Below are positions 44,909 through 53,545 of a stretch of DNA of 64,000 bases, piece after piece. The notes under the pieces were generated by a model that ran no database searches, was not told the DNA's origin, and saw only the letters and a list, made by a program, of their open reading frames with translations. The DNA is taken from contig NZ_JAEMTA010000021.1 in assembly GCF_016462545.1 (NCBI RefSeq), positions 22,114 through 86,113 of the forward strand. Reading direction: 5' to 3'. A program made the position numbers and the translations under genes. The first letter of the stretch is position 1. Each line of letters begins with the position of its first letter. The stretch comes from Mycolicibacterium sp. GTDB lineage: Bacteria; Actinomycetota; Actinomycetes; Mycobacteriales; Mycobacteriaceae.

Positions 44909-45832
44909 ATGGCCGCAACAGGACACGACTCTCCCGCCGGACCGAGAACGACGCCGGGACGGGTCGGACTCGCTTCGGTACTGACCTCACTGCGGACCAG
45001 CGTCTGGGCCGTCGCCCTTACCCTGACTCTCACGCTCTCGGGCGTGGCGAGCGTTCACTCCGCGACCGTCCGCCTCACGGCGACCTCCGGGCCGGTGTTC
45101 GACGGATTCGACGGCCCGTCCGGTTCCGCTCCGGACAGTCGCTTCTGGACGATCGATCCTGCCAATACCGCTGGTTTCGCGAGCGGTGAAGTCGCGAACT
45201 ACTCGAGTTCGCCGGACAACATTCATCTCGACGGCCGAGGTCATCTGGTCATTCAAGCGATGGCCACGCCCACCGGCTACACGACGGGTCGACTCAGTAC
45301 ACGGGGAAAGGTCGACATGCTCTTCGGCCGGGTGGAGGCTCGGATGAAGCTGCCCGCCGGTTACGCGCTATGGCCGACGTTCGTCTTGGTCGGAACCGAT
45401 TTGCCTGCGGTCGGTTGGCCGCAGGCGGGTGAGCTCGACATCGCCGAGATGATCAATGACTCCAGCACCTTTCACGTGACCCTGCATGCTCCACGCGGTG
45501 GCGGCGTCACGCCGATCTGCCCGAACTGCATGACACCGGGCGCCAACTTCGAGATTCCCGGACACCTGCCCGTACCGATGGATCTGAGCCAAGATTTCCA
45601 CGTGTACTGGGCCAGTTGGCAATTCGACGCGATCCAGGTGGGTGTCGACGACATGACCTTGGCGACGTACACCCCGGCAATGTTGGGTACTGACGCACAG
45701 TGGGTCTTCAACTCACCCATGTATGCCTATCTGCAGTTGGCAGTGGGGAGTACGGTCACCGGACCGCCGAACGCCACCACGCCACTTCCGGCAAAGATGT
45801 TGGTCGACTGGTTCCGCTACTCCCCCAACTGA
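44909..45832 (+). CDS. Secreted GH16-family glycanase
   Basis: A 307-residue exported endo-glycanase of glycoside hydrolase family 16. An N-terminal export signal (about residues 30-53) precedes the beta-sandwich, and the catalytic motif GELDIAEM matches the ExDxxE pattern, with Glu175 as nucleophile, Asp177 as helper and Glu180 as acid/base. RVEARMKLPAGYALWPTFVL is the strand lining the cleft (landmark LWPTF). ATG 44909 lies seven bases after AAGGAGGAG; ATG 44903 is too close to it. EPS operons often carry such an enzyme to trim or release their own polymer, so it gives a handle on the backbone linkage (beta-1,3/1,4). Confidence 0.87.
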   Translation: MAATGHDSPAGPRTTPGRVGLASVLTSLRTSVWAVALTLTLTLSGVASVHSATVRLTATSGPVFDGFDGPSGSAPDSRFWTIDPANTAGFASGEVANYSSSPDNIHLDGRGHLVIQAMATPTGYTTGRLSTRGKVDMLFGRVEARMKLPAGYALWPTFVLVGTDLPAVGWPQAGELDIAEMINDSSTFHVTLHAPRGGGVTPICPNCMTPGANFEIPGHLPVPMDLSQDFHVYWASWQFDAIQVGVDDMTLATYTPAMLGTDAQWVFNSPMYAYLQLAVGSTVTGPPNATTPLPAKMLVDWFRYSPN

Positions 45833-45877
45833 AGAACCTCCGAAGGTCGGACGTCATCGCCGGTGTCGATGGTGACG

Positions 45878-46645
45878 CTACCGATCGCGAGACAGCACAT
45901 CCCTCACCGAATACAGATGGTTGACGACGACGTTCCTCGGAACCCGGTAGTCCTTGCCGGATCGGTCCTCCTCCAACACCCCCATCGGGCCGTCGACCCG
46001 GAACTCGGTCATTCTGCCGACCCGGTCGAAGTACTGCCCGCTGGTACATCTCTTCCACACGGCAGGCGACCCGGCATAGAGCCCGGGCTTGTTCTCCGGG
46101 CTTGAATGGGACGTCATCGTCGAATTCGCCGCGAGCAGTGATTGATTGGGGAGATGAGCCCCCTTCAACATCACAGCGCAACTTCCCACCAGCGAGTGGT
46201 GCCCGATGGTTACCCGCCCTACCGTCTGGTGACAGCTTGCGAAGTCGGGCTCGTGGGTCTGAATCAGACAGCGGTTACCGCCGATACCGCCGTACTCACG
46301 CACCACGACGGTGCCTGAGTTGTCGACGTAGTTTCTGCTCCCAATCTTCGCGCAGTAGCCGAGGAAGAGTGTTCCCGCCGCTGAGTCGATCGCCTGAAAA
46401 GACCGGTCAGCTGATATCCAGTTCCACGATCCGATCACTGCGTGATCCTCTAGCCCGACGGTGCTCAGCCCTTTGAATACATTGAAGGAATTGATGGCAC
46501 TACCCGGTGCCAGCTCAAATCGCCCGACGCCCAATACAAGGACGGTATTGACCTTCGCATCCGCCGAGATCGCATGTCCGAAAAGGCAAAGCAGTCTGTT
46601 CTTGAACCGTGACGCGGGCAAGAGCCAACATAGAACCTCGAGCAT
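45878..46645 (-). CDS. Hexapeptide-repeat O-acetyltransferase (cluster B)
   Basis: A 255-residue paralogue of the enzyme at 44069-44725: EVLCWLLPASRFKNRLLCLF parallels its N-terminal stretch, and IGSWNWISADRSF matches IGQWNWITASRPI. Beta-helix turns follow (IGSRNYVDNSGTVVV, VTIGHHSLVGSCAVML), with the probable catalytic His in LIQTHEPDF. The C-terminal 40 residues are an extra charged tail. ATG 46645 has AGAGGTGG six bases upstream. It is convergent with the GH16 gene, with 45 bases between stops. Confidence 0.78.
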   Translation of the reverse strand: MLEVLCWLLPASRFKNRLLCLFGHAISADAKVNTVLVLGVGRFELAPGSAINSFNVFKGLSTVGLEDHAVIGSWNWISADRSFQAIDSAAGTLFLGYCAKIGSRNYVDNSGTVVVREYGGIGGNRCLIQTHEPDFASCHQTVGRVTIGHHSLVGSCAVMLKGAHLPNQSLLAANSTMTSHSSPENKPGLYAGSPAVWKRCTSGQYFDRVGRMTEFRVDGPMGVLEEDRSGKDYRVPRNVVVNHLYSVRDVLSRDR

Positions 46646-47300
46646 CTCGCACCACCTCTGCAATTCATCCGGTCATCAACCGGCGAAGTGAGCTATTGAC
46701 GCGATCGTAACACCGGATCGCGGTTCGCCGGACGTCGTGGCTCGATGCAGCCGCACTCCGGTGCCGACGCGTACGCCATGCCTCGACGACGGCGGGCAAC
46801 ACGCAACTCTTCGCTCGGCTTCGAATCTGCTCCCCTGAGACCACCGCCCCAACATCAGCAGCCTCGGACTCCGCTCTACATCGTTGCGGCCGTGGCGGCG
46901 TACTCACGAAGAACACACGCGCACTTGATCTTCAGCGAACATCGCACCCTGGCGGCGGCGACGAGGAACACTGGCAGAGATCGTGGGCGGCGGCAAAGCA
47001 GATGGAAATGCCGAGACCGTCCGTACGCGATATAGGCAAACTTTGGATGCGTTTCCCATGGTCGCCGAAGCACCCAGCGCGGACTCCGACCGCCCGCACT
47101 TTACTTAGCCACGCCCGGTAGCGCCGCGACTGTTTCTGACTGAACATTCCGCGGCGTCGCGTCCCCGCGGGATAGCATTGGACAGCGCTGCGCAGCAGCA
47201 CGGCGAGTCGTTTCGAATTGGTCTCCTGCGGCGGTCCAACCGATGGAAATAGGGATTTTTCTGAGGATTGACTCCCTGATGAGCGCGAGCAGACTTCGTC
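46646..47300. other. 655-bp non-coding divergent region
   Basis: Between the acetyltransferase (minus) and the second flippase (plus). Open frames here look like random high-GC frames, and the segment around 46900-47120 is less GC-rich. No repeat or clear hairpin was seen. It presumably holds two promoters and perhaps a leader RNA. Confidence 0.45.
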
Positions 47301-48578
47301 ATGACTGACCGGCGAGGTCCGACCGCCGCGGGAACCAACAGCCCAGCGATGGCGACCTCTGGTGGCAAACTCGCCGTCTATACGTCGTTGGACCAAGCCC
47401 TGTCGAGCTTGAGCAACGCTTTGCTGCTCTTCGCCATCGCACAGACCGCTAGCGTGGCGCAATTCGGCGTCATCACACTGTTGGTCGCGCTCGTCAGCAC
47501 GGTGATGTGCTTCAATCGCGGAGCGCTGGGAACGCCGATCCTGCTCGTCAGCAACCTCAGGTCCCATGAGATCAGGACCGAGTCTGGCTACGCCGTGACA
47601 TGGGCAGCGGCCAGCGCTGTCGTAACTGCCGTGATTCTCGTCGTCGTCGGGGCGGCTACCGGCTCACTGGCCACGGGCATCGCCTTCGCGATCGCCGTGC
47701 CTGCGATCCTCATCCAAGACGTCTTGAGGTTCTCGGCACTGTCGTTCGGCCGCCCGCTCGCTGCCGTTGCCTCGGACGGTGTGTGGGTAGCGCTGATGAC
47801 GGGCCTCTACCTGTTGAACGTCGCAGACGACGTCTTCACCCATGATCTGGTCGTCCTGCTGTGGGGCGCAGGTGGTTTGGTCTCGGGAGTCGCGCTGGCC
47901 GTCACCATCGGCATTCGGCCTCGATGTCATCGAGCGTGGCGGTGGTGGCGGACCTACGACATCGCTCGAATCCGCTTCGGGTGTGTGCAAGCGCTGATCC
48001 CCATCGCGACGGCCCTGTTCATCTTCACCATCACGCTCATTCTCGGTGCCGCCGTCGCGGGTGGATTGCGGGGCGCCAGCACGCTATTCGGTCCGATCGC
48101 GATGCTCGTGTCCGCACTCCCACTCGCCTTCGTGCCGCATGCGCGGCGGTCGAATACATCGATTGAGCAGCAGTGGCGGATCCTCGTAAGGATTTCGTGG
48201 GCGGCGTCGGTCATCACGATCGTCGGGACCATCTTTCTCATCGCCCTGCCGACCCACCTTGGCCAACTGCTGCTGGGCGACACGTGGGGATCGGCGGTGG
48301 CCGTCGTGCCCTTCGTAGGACTCGAGGTCGCCGCCAATTGTTGGATGGTCGGGGTTTACGCCATGACTCAGGCTCAAGGAATGAGCCACACCGCCCTGTG
48401 GCTTCGGATCTTCGAGGTCATCGTCAAGCAGTGCGCCGCGGTCGTCGCAGCGCTCACCATCGGAACCGCACTCGGAGTGGCCGGGGGAGGAGCCGCCGCA
48501 GCGGTGTTGTCCGCCGTCGTAAGTCTCGAGTTCACGAAGAGGGCCATTCGCAACCACGCCTCGGAACCGTCAGCGTGA
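47301..48578 (+). CDS. Wzx-like polysaccharide flippase (cluster B)
   Basis: A 425-residue protein with about twelve membrane helices of the MOP superfamily. KLAVYTSLDQALSSLSNALLLFA and ASVAQFGVITLLVALVS (landmark QFGVITLL) are typical of Wzx first helices, and GQLLLGDTWGSAVAVVPFV is the usual late helix-loop. It should export lipid-linked repeats of cluster B and is distinct in sequence from the flippase at 26359. ATG 47301 has a weak ribosome site; an internal ATG at residue 17 is possible. Confidence 0.82.
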   Translation: MTDRRGPTAAGTNSPAMATSGGKLAVYTSLDQALSSLSNALLLFAIAQTASVAQFGVITLLVALVSTVMCFNRGALGTPILLVSNLRSHEIRTESGYAVTWAAASAVVTAVILVVVGAATGSLATGIAFAIAVPAILIQDVLRFSALSFGRPLAAVASDGVWVALMTGLYLLNVADDVFTHDLVVLLWGAGGLVSGVALAVTIGIRPRCHRAWRWWRTYDIARIRFGCVQALIPIATALFIFTITLILGAAVAGGLRGASTLFGPIAMLVSALPLAFVPHARRSNTSIEQQWRILVRISWAASVITIVGTIFLIALPTHLGQLLLGDTWGSAVAVVPFVGLEVAANCWMVGVYAMTQAQGMSHTALWLRIFEVIVKQCAAVVAALTIGTALGVAGGGAAAAVLSAVVSLEFTKRAIRNHASEPSA

Positions 48579-48591
48579 CCAACGATTTCGC

Positions 48592-48617
48592 CGACCGAGG
48601 CCGACACATCTCGGTCG
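48592..48617. terminator. Hairpin between convergent wzx and lipoprotein genes
   Basis: CGACCGAG (48592-48599) and CTCGGTCG (48610-48617) form a perfect 8-bp stem with a 10-base loop in the 42-bp convergent gap. Probably a bidirectional terminator; no T-run. Confidence 0.45.
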
Positions 48618-48620
48618 ACG

Positions 48621-49340
48621 TCAGCTGCGTGGCGCTGGGGGCTGTTGGTCACCGATGTCCCACCAGTTCTCGACGATGCCAGGAATGTTGTCGGTGGGTG
48701 CCGCCATGGCGGTCTCCACATAGCCCCAGTTGCCGGGGGCGAACGCTGCGTTCGTCGTCGAGCTGACCGTGCCGTCGGGCAGTACGACCGTGACGGTGTT
48801 CCCGACACGATAGATCTCGGAACTGTAGACCGTGGAGTCGATCGACAGCGGGGGCGAGAAGTTGCCGCTGGCGTACACCTTCCAGACCCCGTTGATCTTC
48901 GACTGGAGGCCCCAATTCGTGGGACCCACGTAGACATGAACATTCAGCTGCATGTCCGGATCGGTCGGAGTGTAGGACTTGTTCGTCATGACCAGTGCGA
49001 TGACGCCGGACGTCGTCGTCCCGACCACGTGTGAACCGAACGTGAATCGGGCCCCGATGCGCGTGATCGGTTCGCTCCCACCGAAGACCCGGTACATCCC
49101 CGCGCCGCCCGACGATGGGGCCCTCATGGTGAGTTGGCCCGACACGACCACTCCCTTTACTCCGCCCACGGTCGATACGACTTGACCGGTGTCCTCCGCC
49201 GTCGGCAGCACCTCGGAGTCCGGCTTGTCGCCCCAGTAGGTGCGCGCGTAGGGCTGCACGTCTCCAGAGCACGCCGTCAGTGCCATCACCAGAAACACGA
49301 CACAGATCGTACGAGCGCCTACCAACGCCCCCGTCGTCAT
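48621..49340 (-). CDS. Lipoprotein of unknown function, probable beta-sandwich
   Basis: A 239-residue lipoprotein: the signal ends in the lipobox LTAC (Cys24). I do not recognise the rest. It is rich in Thr, Ser, Gly and Val with alternating beta patterns (GARFTFGSHVVGTTTSGVIAL, LNVHVYVGPTNWGLQSK, VTVVLPDGTVSST), like concanavalin-type sandwich domains that bind glycans, as in proteins near GH16 genes. ATG 49340 gives a proper signal; the frame is open to 49397. Sitting between the cluster B flippase and polymerase, it may help move or tether the polymer at the outer face. Confidence 0.7.
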   Translation of the reverse strand: MTTGALVGARTICVVFLVMALTACSGDVQPYARTYWGDKPDSEVLPTAEDTGQVVSTVGGVKGVVVSGQLTMRAPSSGGAGMYRVFGGSEPITRIGARFTFGSHVVGTTTSGVIALVMTNKSYTPTDPDMQLNVHVYVGPTNWGLQSKINGVWKVYASGNFSPPLSIDSTVYSSEIYRVGNTVTVVLPDGTVSSTTNAAFAPGNWGYVETAMAAPTDNIPGIVENWWDIGDQQPPAPRS

Positions 49341-49427
49341 GGAGCCGATCCCGCGGCGCACACGTGCCGGGTGGACGCCCAGTTCTCTTGGTGTCATTCA
49401 GATTCCATGCTCTAGTCGCCTCACGAG

Positions 49428-50801
49428 CTAGTGCCCGACAAGCCCGGCATGGAGTGCGTCGTGGTGCCCGCGCCCCGGCGCCTCGTCTTCTGGGGCCTCT
49501 GGCCAATGCGCGAAATGTATTGACGCAAGACCCGCAATACACCCGACCGCAAAGTAGATGCCGCGTTCCGTCAGTTGGTTCTCGACTGATCCGAGGACCA
49601 GCCATCCGATGATCGAGAGCATCAGGAACCGCGCGTAGTGGACACCGATCCTGGAGAGCCTCCAACAATCCCGGATCATCAACAGCCAGTAGGCGAACAT
49701 CGCGATCAGCAGAACTAGGCCACCCGAAGCGAGTAGTTGCACATAGATGTTGTGCGCCTCCACGATATGGCGCAGCCCGGCGCCGAAGATCGGATACTGC
49801 CGCCAATCGAGCAACCCGGTGCCGAGAAGCGTGAGGCGACCGTCATTACTCGCGTTGCCCTGCGCGAAGATGGACTCGATCGACGTGATCCGCAAGATGC
49901 TCTCGCGAATCTTGCTCGGCAGAGATATCAGCACCGCGACACCCAGGACACCAGCGGCAAGCGCGGAGAACCAGAAGAAGCTCGCGTTGGACCGCTCGCC
50001 CGACGGCCGCCGCGGCAACCACAGCACCGACACCACCAACACCACGGGGGCGACTGCTTGGGCACCTCGCGATCCCGATGCGAGCACCCCGCCCAACAAC
50101 GCAATCAGCAAGATGGTGGCGATCCATCTTCGCCTCATCGTGCCCATGAAATACACCACGACGGGTATTGACAGCGTCGCAGTGAATGCAAGGTTGTTGG
50201 GATGGTCGCTGAGTCCGGGAATCCGGTTGGACGTGTCGACCGTGGTGTTGGTCAGAAGGTACGTCAGATTTCCAGGCAGACTACGGCCGATGTTCGTAAG
50301 TCCGGTCAGGTCGACGATGGCGACACCGCTCGATACTGCCGTGCCGGATACGTAGGCGGCCATCGTCCACACGGCGACGCGACGATCGATTGCGATGCAC
50401 GCCATGATCGTCAGGGGTACGACGAGGAGCGCGAACAACCAGAACAAGGCCTTGACCAAACTACTCGGCGCGCCCGTGCCGAACTGATAACGCAACACCT
50501 GAAGGTAATACGGGGGCGGATCCAGCTGCCGCGCCAGAACACAGGCGATGACGGCGATGGGCGGGATGAACGGCCACAGCGGGATCGCGAATCTGAGGTC
50601 ACCAAAGACGACCATCACTGCGCACAACCCGAACGCGGCGGCTATCAGAATGTCCGCCGGGTCGCCCAAGCCAGGCAGCTTCAGTCCGGTCCACGTCACG
50701 GTCAGGCCGGCCAGCAACAGACATCCGATCGCGGCTCTGCTCATGATCCGGGGAAACACAATGGACGTCGCACCACGCCAAGCCGTCGACTCCGAGGACA
50801 T
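49428..50801 (-). CDS. Wzy/O-antigen-ligase-like EPS polymerase (cluster B)
   Basis: A 457-residue multi-spanning protein of the O-antigen ligase/polymerase family (PF04932). The central helices include GGVLASGSRGAQAVAPVVLV, followed by the large periplasmic-type loop and the C-terminal signature GLLDWRQYPIFGAGLRHIVE with EAHNIYVQLLASGG, a textbook Wzy pattern with its conserved His. ATG 50801 lies four bases after GGAGG. It should join cluster B repeat units, with the Wzc-like protein at 39450 as partner. Confidence 0.87.
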   Translation of the reverse strand: MSSESTAWRGATSIVFPRIMSRAAIGCLLLAGLTVTWTGLKLPGLGDPADILIAAAFGLCAVMVVFGDLRFAIPLWPFIPPIAVIACVLARQLDPPPYYLQVLRYQFGTGAPSSLVKALFWLFALLVVPLTIMACIAIDRRVAVWTMAAYVSGTAVSSGVAIVDLTGLTNIGRSLPGNLTYLLTNTTVDTSNRIPGLSDHPNNLAFTATLSIPVVVYFMGTMRRRWIATILLIALLGGVLASGSRGAQAVAPVVLVVSVLWLPRRPSGERSNASFFWFSALAAGVLGVAVLISLPSKIRESILRITSIESIFAQGNASNDGRLTLLGTGLLDWRQYPIFGAGLRHIVEAHNIYVQLLASGGLVLLIAMFAYWLLMIRDCWRLSRIGVHYARFLMLSIIGWLVLGSVENQLTERGIYFAVGCIAGLASIHFAHWPEAPEDEAPGRGHHDALHAGLVGH

Positions 50802-50964
50802 CACACCTCCATCCAGGGCCGCCGCAGTACGGACGAACGCTCCGGCGTGAGCTCAAGGCTGTCGTATTGTTGCACGAGGTGGCGAATCATCTCGGCGCCT
50901 GCTTTTCGGATCTCATCCATACGAGAAGGTTCTCTGCGCTCAATAGTTGGGAGCGTTTGCTACC

Positions 50965-51582
50965 GTGCGTGAAGACTGCAAAGTGCGCTTGCCCGCCGAC
51001 CTCCGAAACATGTTCGCGGAGAACTGCATCCACCTCGTTGGGCTCCCGGTCTCCGACGACGTTCTCGCCCGCTTGCGGGCAGACGCCTTCGGAGTTGCGA
51101 CATCGACGAACCGCTTGCTGATCGTGAGTGCATCTGACGCAGACTTCTCCTGGGAACTCACGAACAAGTTGATACTCACCACACCCACGGTCGAAGAAGT
51201 GGACGCGGCGGAGTGCAGCGCCACTGCTCGCTTCGGCAGTGCCGATTCCGTGATATCGCTGATTCCCGCCCTGCTCGACGATCCCGCTCGATTGCCGGAT
51301 GACCTTCCCGGTCCCAGGTGCGCCGTCATCTTGGCCCGCAAGAACGCAACGACGATCGCCGAGGTCGACGCCGTAGCGCAGCTCATCACCAAGGTGGGGT
51401 TCACGATTCGCGCCGTCGTCATCGTCGATTGCGACAACCGTCGGTGGCGAAGATGGCGACGCTTCAGCCTGGCCTTCGGGGTCGGGTCTGATCCGGAGCG
51501 ACCGTGGCCGACCATCGACGTCCTCGAGGAAGAGAAGCGCAGGAGTGCCGAATCCACACGACATGGCCACGTACGCAGGTGA
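50965..51582 (+). CDS. Unrecognised cytoplasmic protein, maybe P-loop-less MinD/CpsD-like remnant
   Basis: A 205-residue protein without signal or membrane segments, starting at GTG 50965 (TTG 50947 is possible). I do not recognise it firmly. RLLIVSASDADFSWELTNKL and CAVILARKNATTIAEVDAVA with FTIRAVVIVD have the strand-helix-strand spacing of the C-terminal half of CpsD/MinD-type ATPases, but no Walker A is present. The C-terminus is basic. Amino-acid composition and a clear beta/alpha pattern favour this frame over the overlapping open frames on the other strand. It is convergent with the transaldolase gene (three bases between stops). Confidence 0.5.
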   Translation: MREDCKVRLPADLRNMFAENCIHLVGLPVSDDVLARLRADAFGVATSTNRLLIVSASDADFSWELTNKLILTTPTVEEVDAAECSATARFGSADSVISLIPALLDDPARLPDDLPGPRCAVILARKNATTIAEVDAVAQLITKVGFTIRAVVIVDCDNRRWRRWRRFSLAFGVGSDPERPWPTIDVLEEEKRRSAESTRHGHVRR

Positions 51583-51585
51583 TGA

Positions 51586-52320
51586 TCAGAGCTTCGCGAC
51601 CACACCCGTCGGCAGGGAGAACCCGGCCTTCTGGGCGTCGTCATGGAACATCTGGACCGTCTCCAACGAAAACTGCGTGAGGTCCTTGTCGAGCAGTGGC
51701 AGCTTCTTGAGGATGTCCGGTGTCACCGTGACCACGTGACAACCCATCTGGTCGGCCTGAACCAGGTTGAGCAACTCACGCGGACTCGCCCACAACAACT
51801 TCGCGTTGGGCAGATCTTCGAGTATCTTCAACGCCGCCTTCATGATTGGCAGGGGATCAATTCCCGTGTCCGCGATGCGCCCGGCGAAGACCGACACGAT
51901 GGCAGGGGTTGCGGGGTCGAGTGTGGCTGCCACCTGCCGCACCTGATCAACCGTCAACAGCGCGGTGACGTTCAGCTTTATGCCATCCGACGCCAGCGAC
52001 GCGATGACCTTCCCCGCGAACTCCCCATGCGTGTTGGTCACCGGGATCTTGACGTACACATTCGGACCCCAGGAATCGATGAGTCGTGCCTGCCGCTCCA
52101 TCTCGTCGAAATCGTCCGAGAACACCTCGAAGGAGATCGGCAGCTCTCTGATGTGAGTCAGCACGTTGACCGCAAATGCCCTGTAATCGGTCAGACCGGC
52201 CTTGTGCATGAGGGTCGGATTCGTCGTGAATCCCTTGATGTAGGGCTTCTTCAGCGCGTCCAGCATCTCGTCTACGTTCGCCCCGTCGGCGTAGATGTCG
52301 ATCGTCAACTTGGTCATCAT
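51586..52320 (-). CDS. Transaldolase / fructose-6-phosphate aldolase-like protein
   Basis: A 244-residue class I aldolase of the short transaldolase (FSA/TalC) type. KGFTTNPTLMHKAG and the Schiff-base lysine in VYVKIPVTNTHG (Lys91) are diagnostic, with KLNVTALLTVDQV, FAGRIADTGIDP and LLWASPREL completing the barrel. It starts at ATG 52320, forming a TGATG junction with gmhB. In this operon it most likely supplies sedoheptulose 7-phosphate, the substrate of GmhA, which makes it an uncommon dedicated first step of a heptose pathway. A fructose-6-phosphate aldolase activity cannot be excluded from sequence. Confidence 0.87.
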   Translation of the reverse strand: MMTKLTIDIYADGANVDEMLDALKKPYIKGFTTNPTLMHKAGLTDYRAFAVNVLTHIRELPISFEVFSDDFDEMERQARLIDSWGPNVYVKIPVTNTHGEFAGKVIASLASDGIKLNVTALLTVDQVRQVAATLDPATPAIVSVFAGRIADTGIDPLPIMKAALKILEDLPNAKLLWASPRELLNLVQADQMGCHVVTVTPDILKKLPLLDKDLTQFSLETVQMFHDDAQKAGFSLPTGVVAKL

Positions 52321-52910
52321 CAACCTCGATCATTCTGGCAGCGGATGATTCGATCCGCCGCCTCCGACAAATTGTTCACCTTCACGTCCGGCCGAGAAGG
52401 TCCCCGCTTCGCAATCGAGCGGTCGTTCATCACCAAAATCGTTTTACAGCCGGCTTTCTGGCCGCATTCCACATCGGTGGCCTGGTCCCCAACCATCCAT
52501 GACGACGTCAAGTCGACATCGTGGGTGCGGGCCGCCTCCAACAAGAAGAAGGGCGCCGGTTTTCGACACGGGCAAGGCCCGGAGAAGGCTGGCTCGATCC
52601 CGTCGGGATGATGAAGGCAGTAGAAGTAGTCGCGGAAGACGACACCACTCGCCGTGAGCAGGACGTCGAGTCTCCGGTGGATCTCTCTGATGTTCTCCAG
52701 TGTGGTCTTGCCCTTCGCATAGCTGGGTTGGTTCGACACGAGGAAGAGCGCGAACCCGGCATCCATCAAGAGCTTCAACGACGGGACGACCCCGTCGAGG
52801 ATGTACAGGTCCTCCGGTACGTGGGGTGACTCGTACTCCCCCGTCGCCGGATTGCACACGAGTTCGTTCAACACCCCGTCGCGGTCCAAGAAGACCGCCG
52901 GCGCCGTCAC
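52320..52910 (-). CDS. gmhB: D-glycero-alpha-D-manno-heptose-1,7-bisphosphate 7-phosphatase
   Basis: A 196-residue HAD phosphatase of the GmhB/HisB-N type. The nucleophile motif is VFLDRDGVLNE (Asp-x-Asp), motif II is FLVSNQPSYAKG, the zinc-binding loop contributes C-x-H around YFYCLHHPDG and CPCRKPAPFFL, and motif IV is MVGDQATDVECG. GTG 52910 overlaps the gmhA stop by four bases (GTGA) and gives the family length; the frame is open upstream to 52988 inside gmhA. It removes the 7-phosphate after the HddA step. Its place between gmhA and a transaldolase supports the heptose role over HisB. Confidence 0.9.
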   Translation of the reverse strand: MTAPAVFLDRDGVLNELVCNPATGEYESPHVPEDLYILDGVVPSLKLLMDAGFALFLVSNQPSYAKGKTTLENIREIHRRLDVLLTASGVVFRDYFYCLHHPDGIEPAFSGPCPCRKPAPFFLLEAARTHDVDLTSSWMVGDQATDVECGQKAGCKTILVMNDRSIAKRGPSRPDVKVNNLSEAADRIIRCQNDRG

Positions 52911-53521
52911 GTCGTCGACTCCCACTTCATCTCGTGCGCCTTCATCGCCGGATGGGAGACGATCAGGTGCCATACCACCGCCTGCCACGATTCAGCGTGC
53001 GGCGTCACGGTTTCGGCACTGAGGGTCGGGACGACGATGCACGCATCCGCCTGCTGGGCCGTGTACCCGCCGTCTCTGCCTACGATGCCGAGTACCGTCG
53101 AGCCGACCTCCTTGGCATACCGCACGGCGTGCACGATGTTGCCGCTGATGTTCTTCTCGAGATTTCCGCCGCCGACCGAGAAGACGAGCACGGCGTCATC
53201 GGCACGGAGACGGCTTCCCCTCAGCCAGTTGATGAAGGTGCTCTCCCAACCGTCGTCGTTGACGCGAGCGGTCAGCTCCGCCACGTTGTCCGTCGGCGCA
53301 TAGGCCTCCATTCCGCAGATCTTCCGAAAGTCGTTGACGGCGTGTCCCGCATTGCCGGCGCTCCCGCCCACTCCAAGGATGAAGAGCCGTCCCTCGGAAC
53401 GACGGATGTCGCCCAACAGCTGGATCATGTGATCGATCTTGGCCGGGTCCAGCAGCCCGGCAATGGTCTTGACTTCTTCGAGGTACTGCGTGGTGTAGGT
53501 CGAAGCGACTGCGGTGGGCAT
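52907..53521 (-). CDS. gmhA: D-sedoheptulose-7-phosphate isomerase
   Basis: A 204-residue SIS-domain isomerase converting sedoheptulose 7-phosphate to D-glycero-D-manno-heptose 7-phosphate. The phosphate-binding loop GVGGSAGNAGHAVNDFRK (about 50-67), VFSVGGGNLEKN and VLGIVGRDGGYTAQQADACI match GmhA, with the C-terminal helix carrying TPHAESWQAVVWHLI. ATG 53521 has AAAGGAAGG about six bases upstream, one of the best ribosome sites in the window. First committed step of the heptose branch; M. tuberculosis has a comparable gmhA-gmhB-hddA set at Rv0113-Rv0115. Confidence 0.9.
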   Translation of the reverse strand: MPTAVASTYTTQYLEEVKTIAGLLDPAKIDHMIQLLGDIRRSEGRLFILGVGGSAGNAGHAVNDFRKICGMEAYAPTDNVAELTARVNDDGWESTFINWLRGSRLRADDAVLVFSVGGGNLEKNISGNIVHAVRYAKEVGSTVLGIVGRDGGYTAQQADACIVVPTLSAETVTPHAESWQAVVWHLIVSHPAMKAHEMKWESTT

Positions 53522-53545
53522 GTTGTACCTTCCTTTGCGGAATTG

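Noticed and set aside
50887..51644. Two long open frames on the minus strand over 50965-51582
   Set aside because: Their translations are Arg/Ser-rich with no hydrophobic core pattern, typical of frames opposite a real high-GC gene. The plus-strand frame has a natural beta/alpha pattern.
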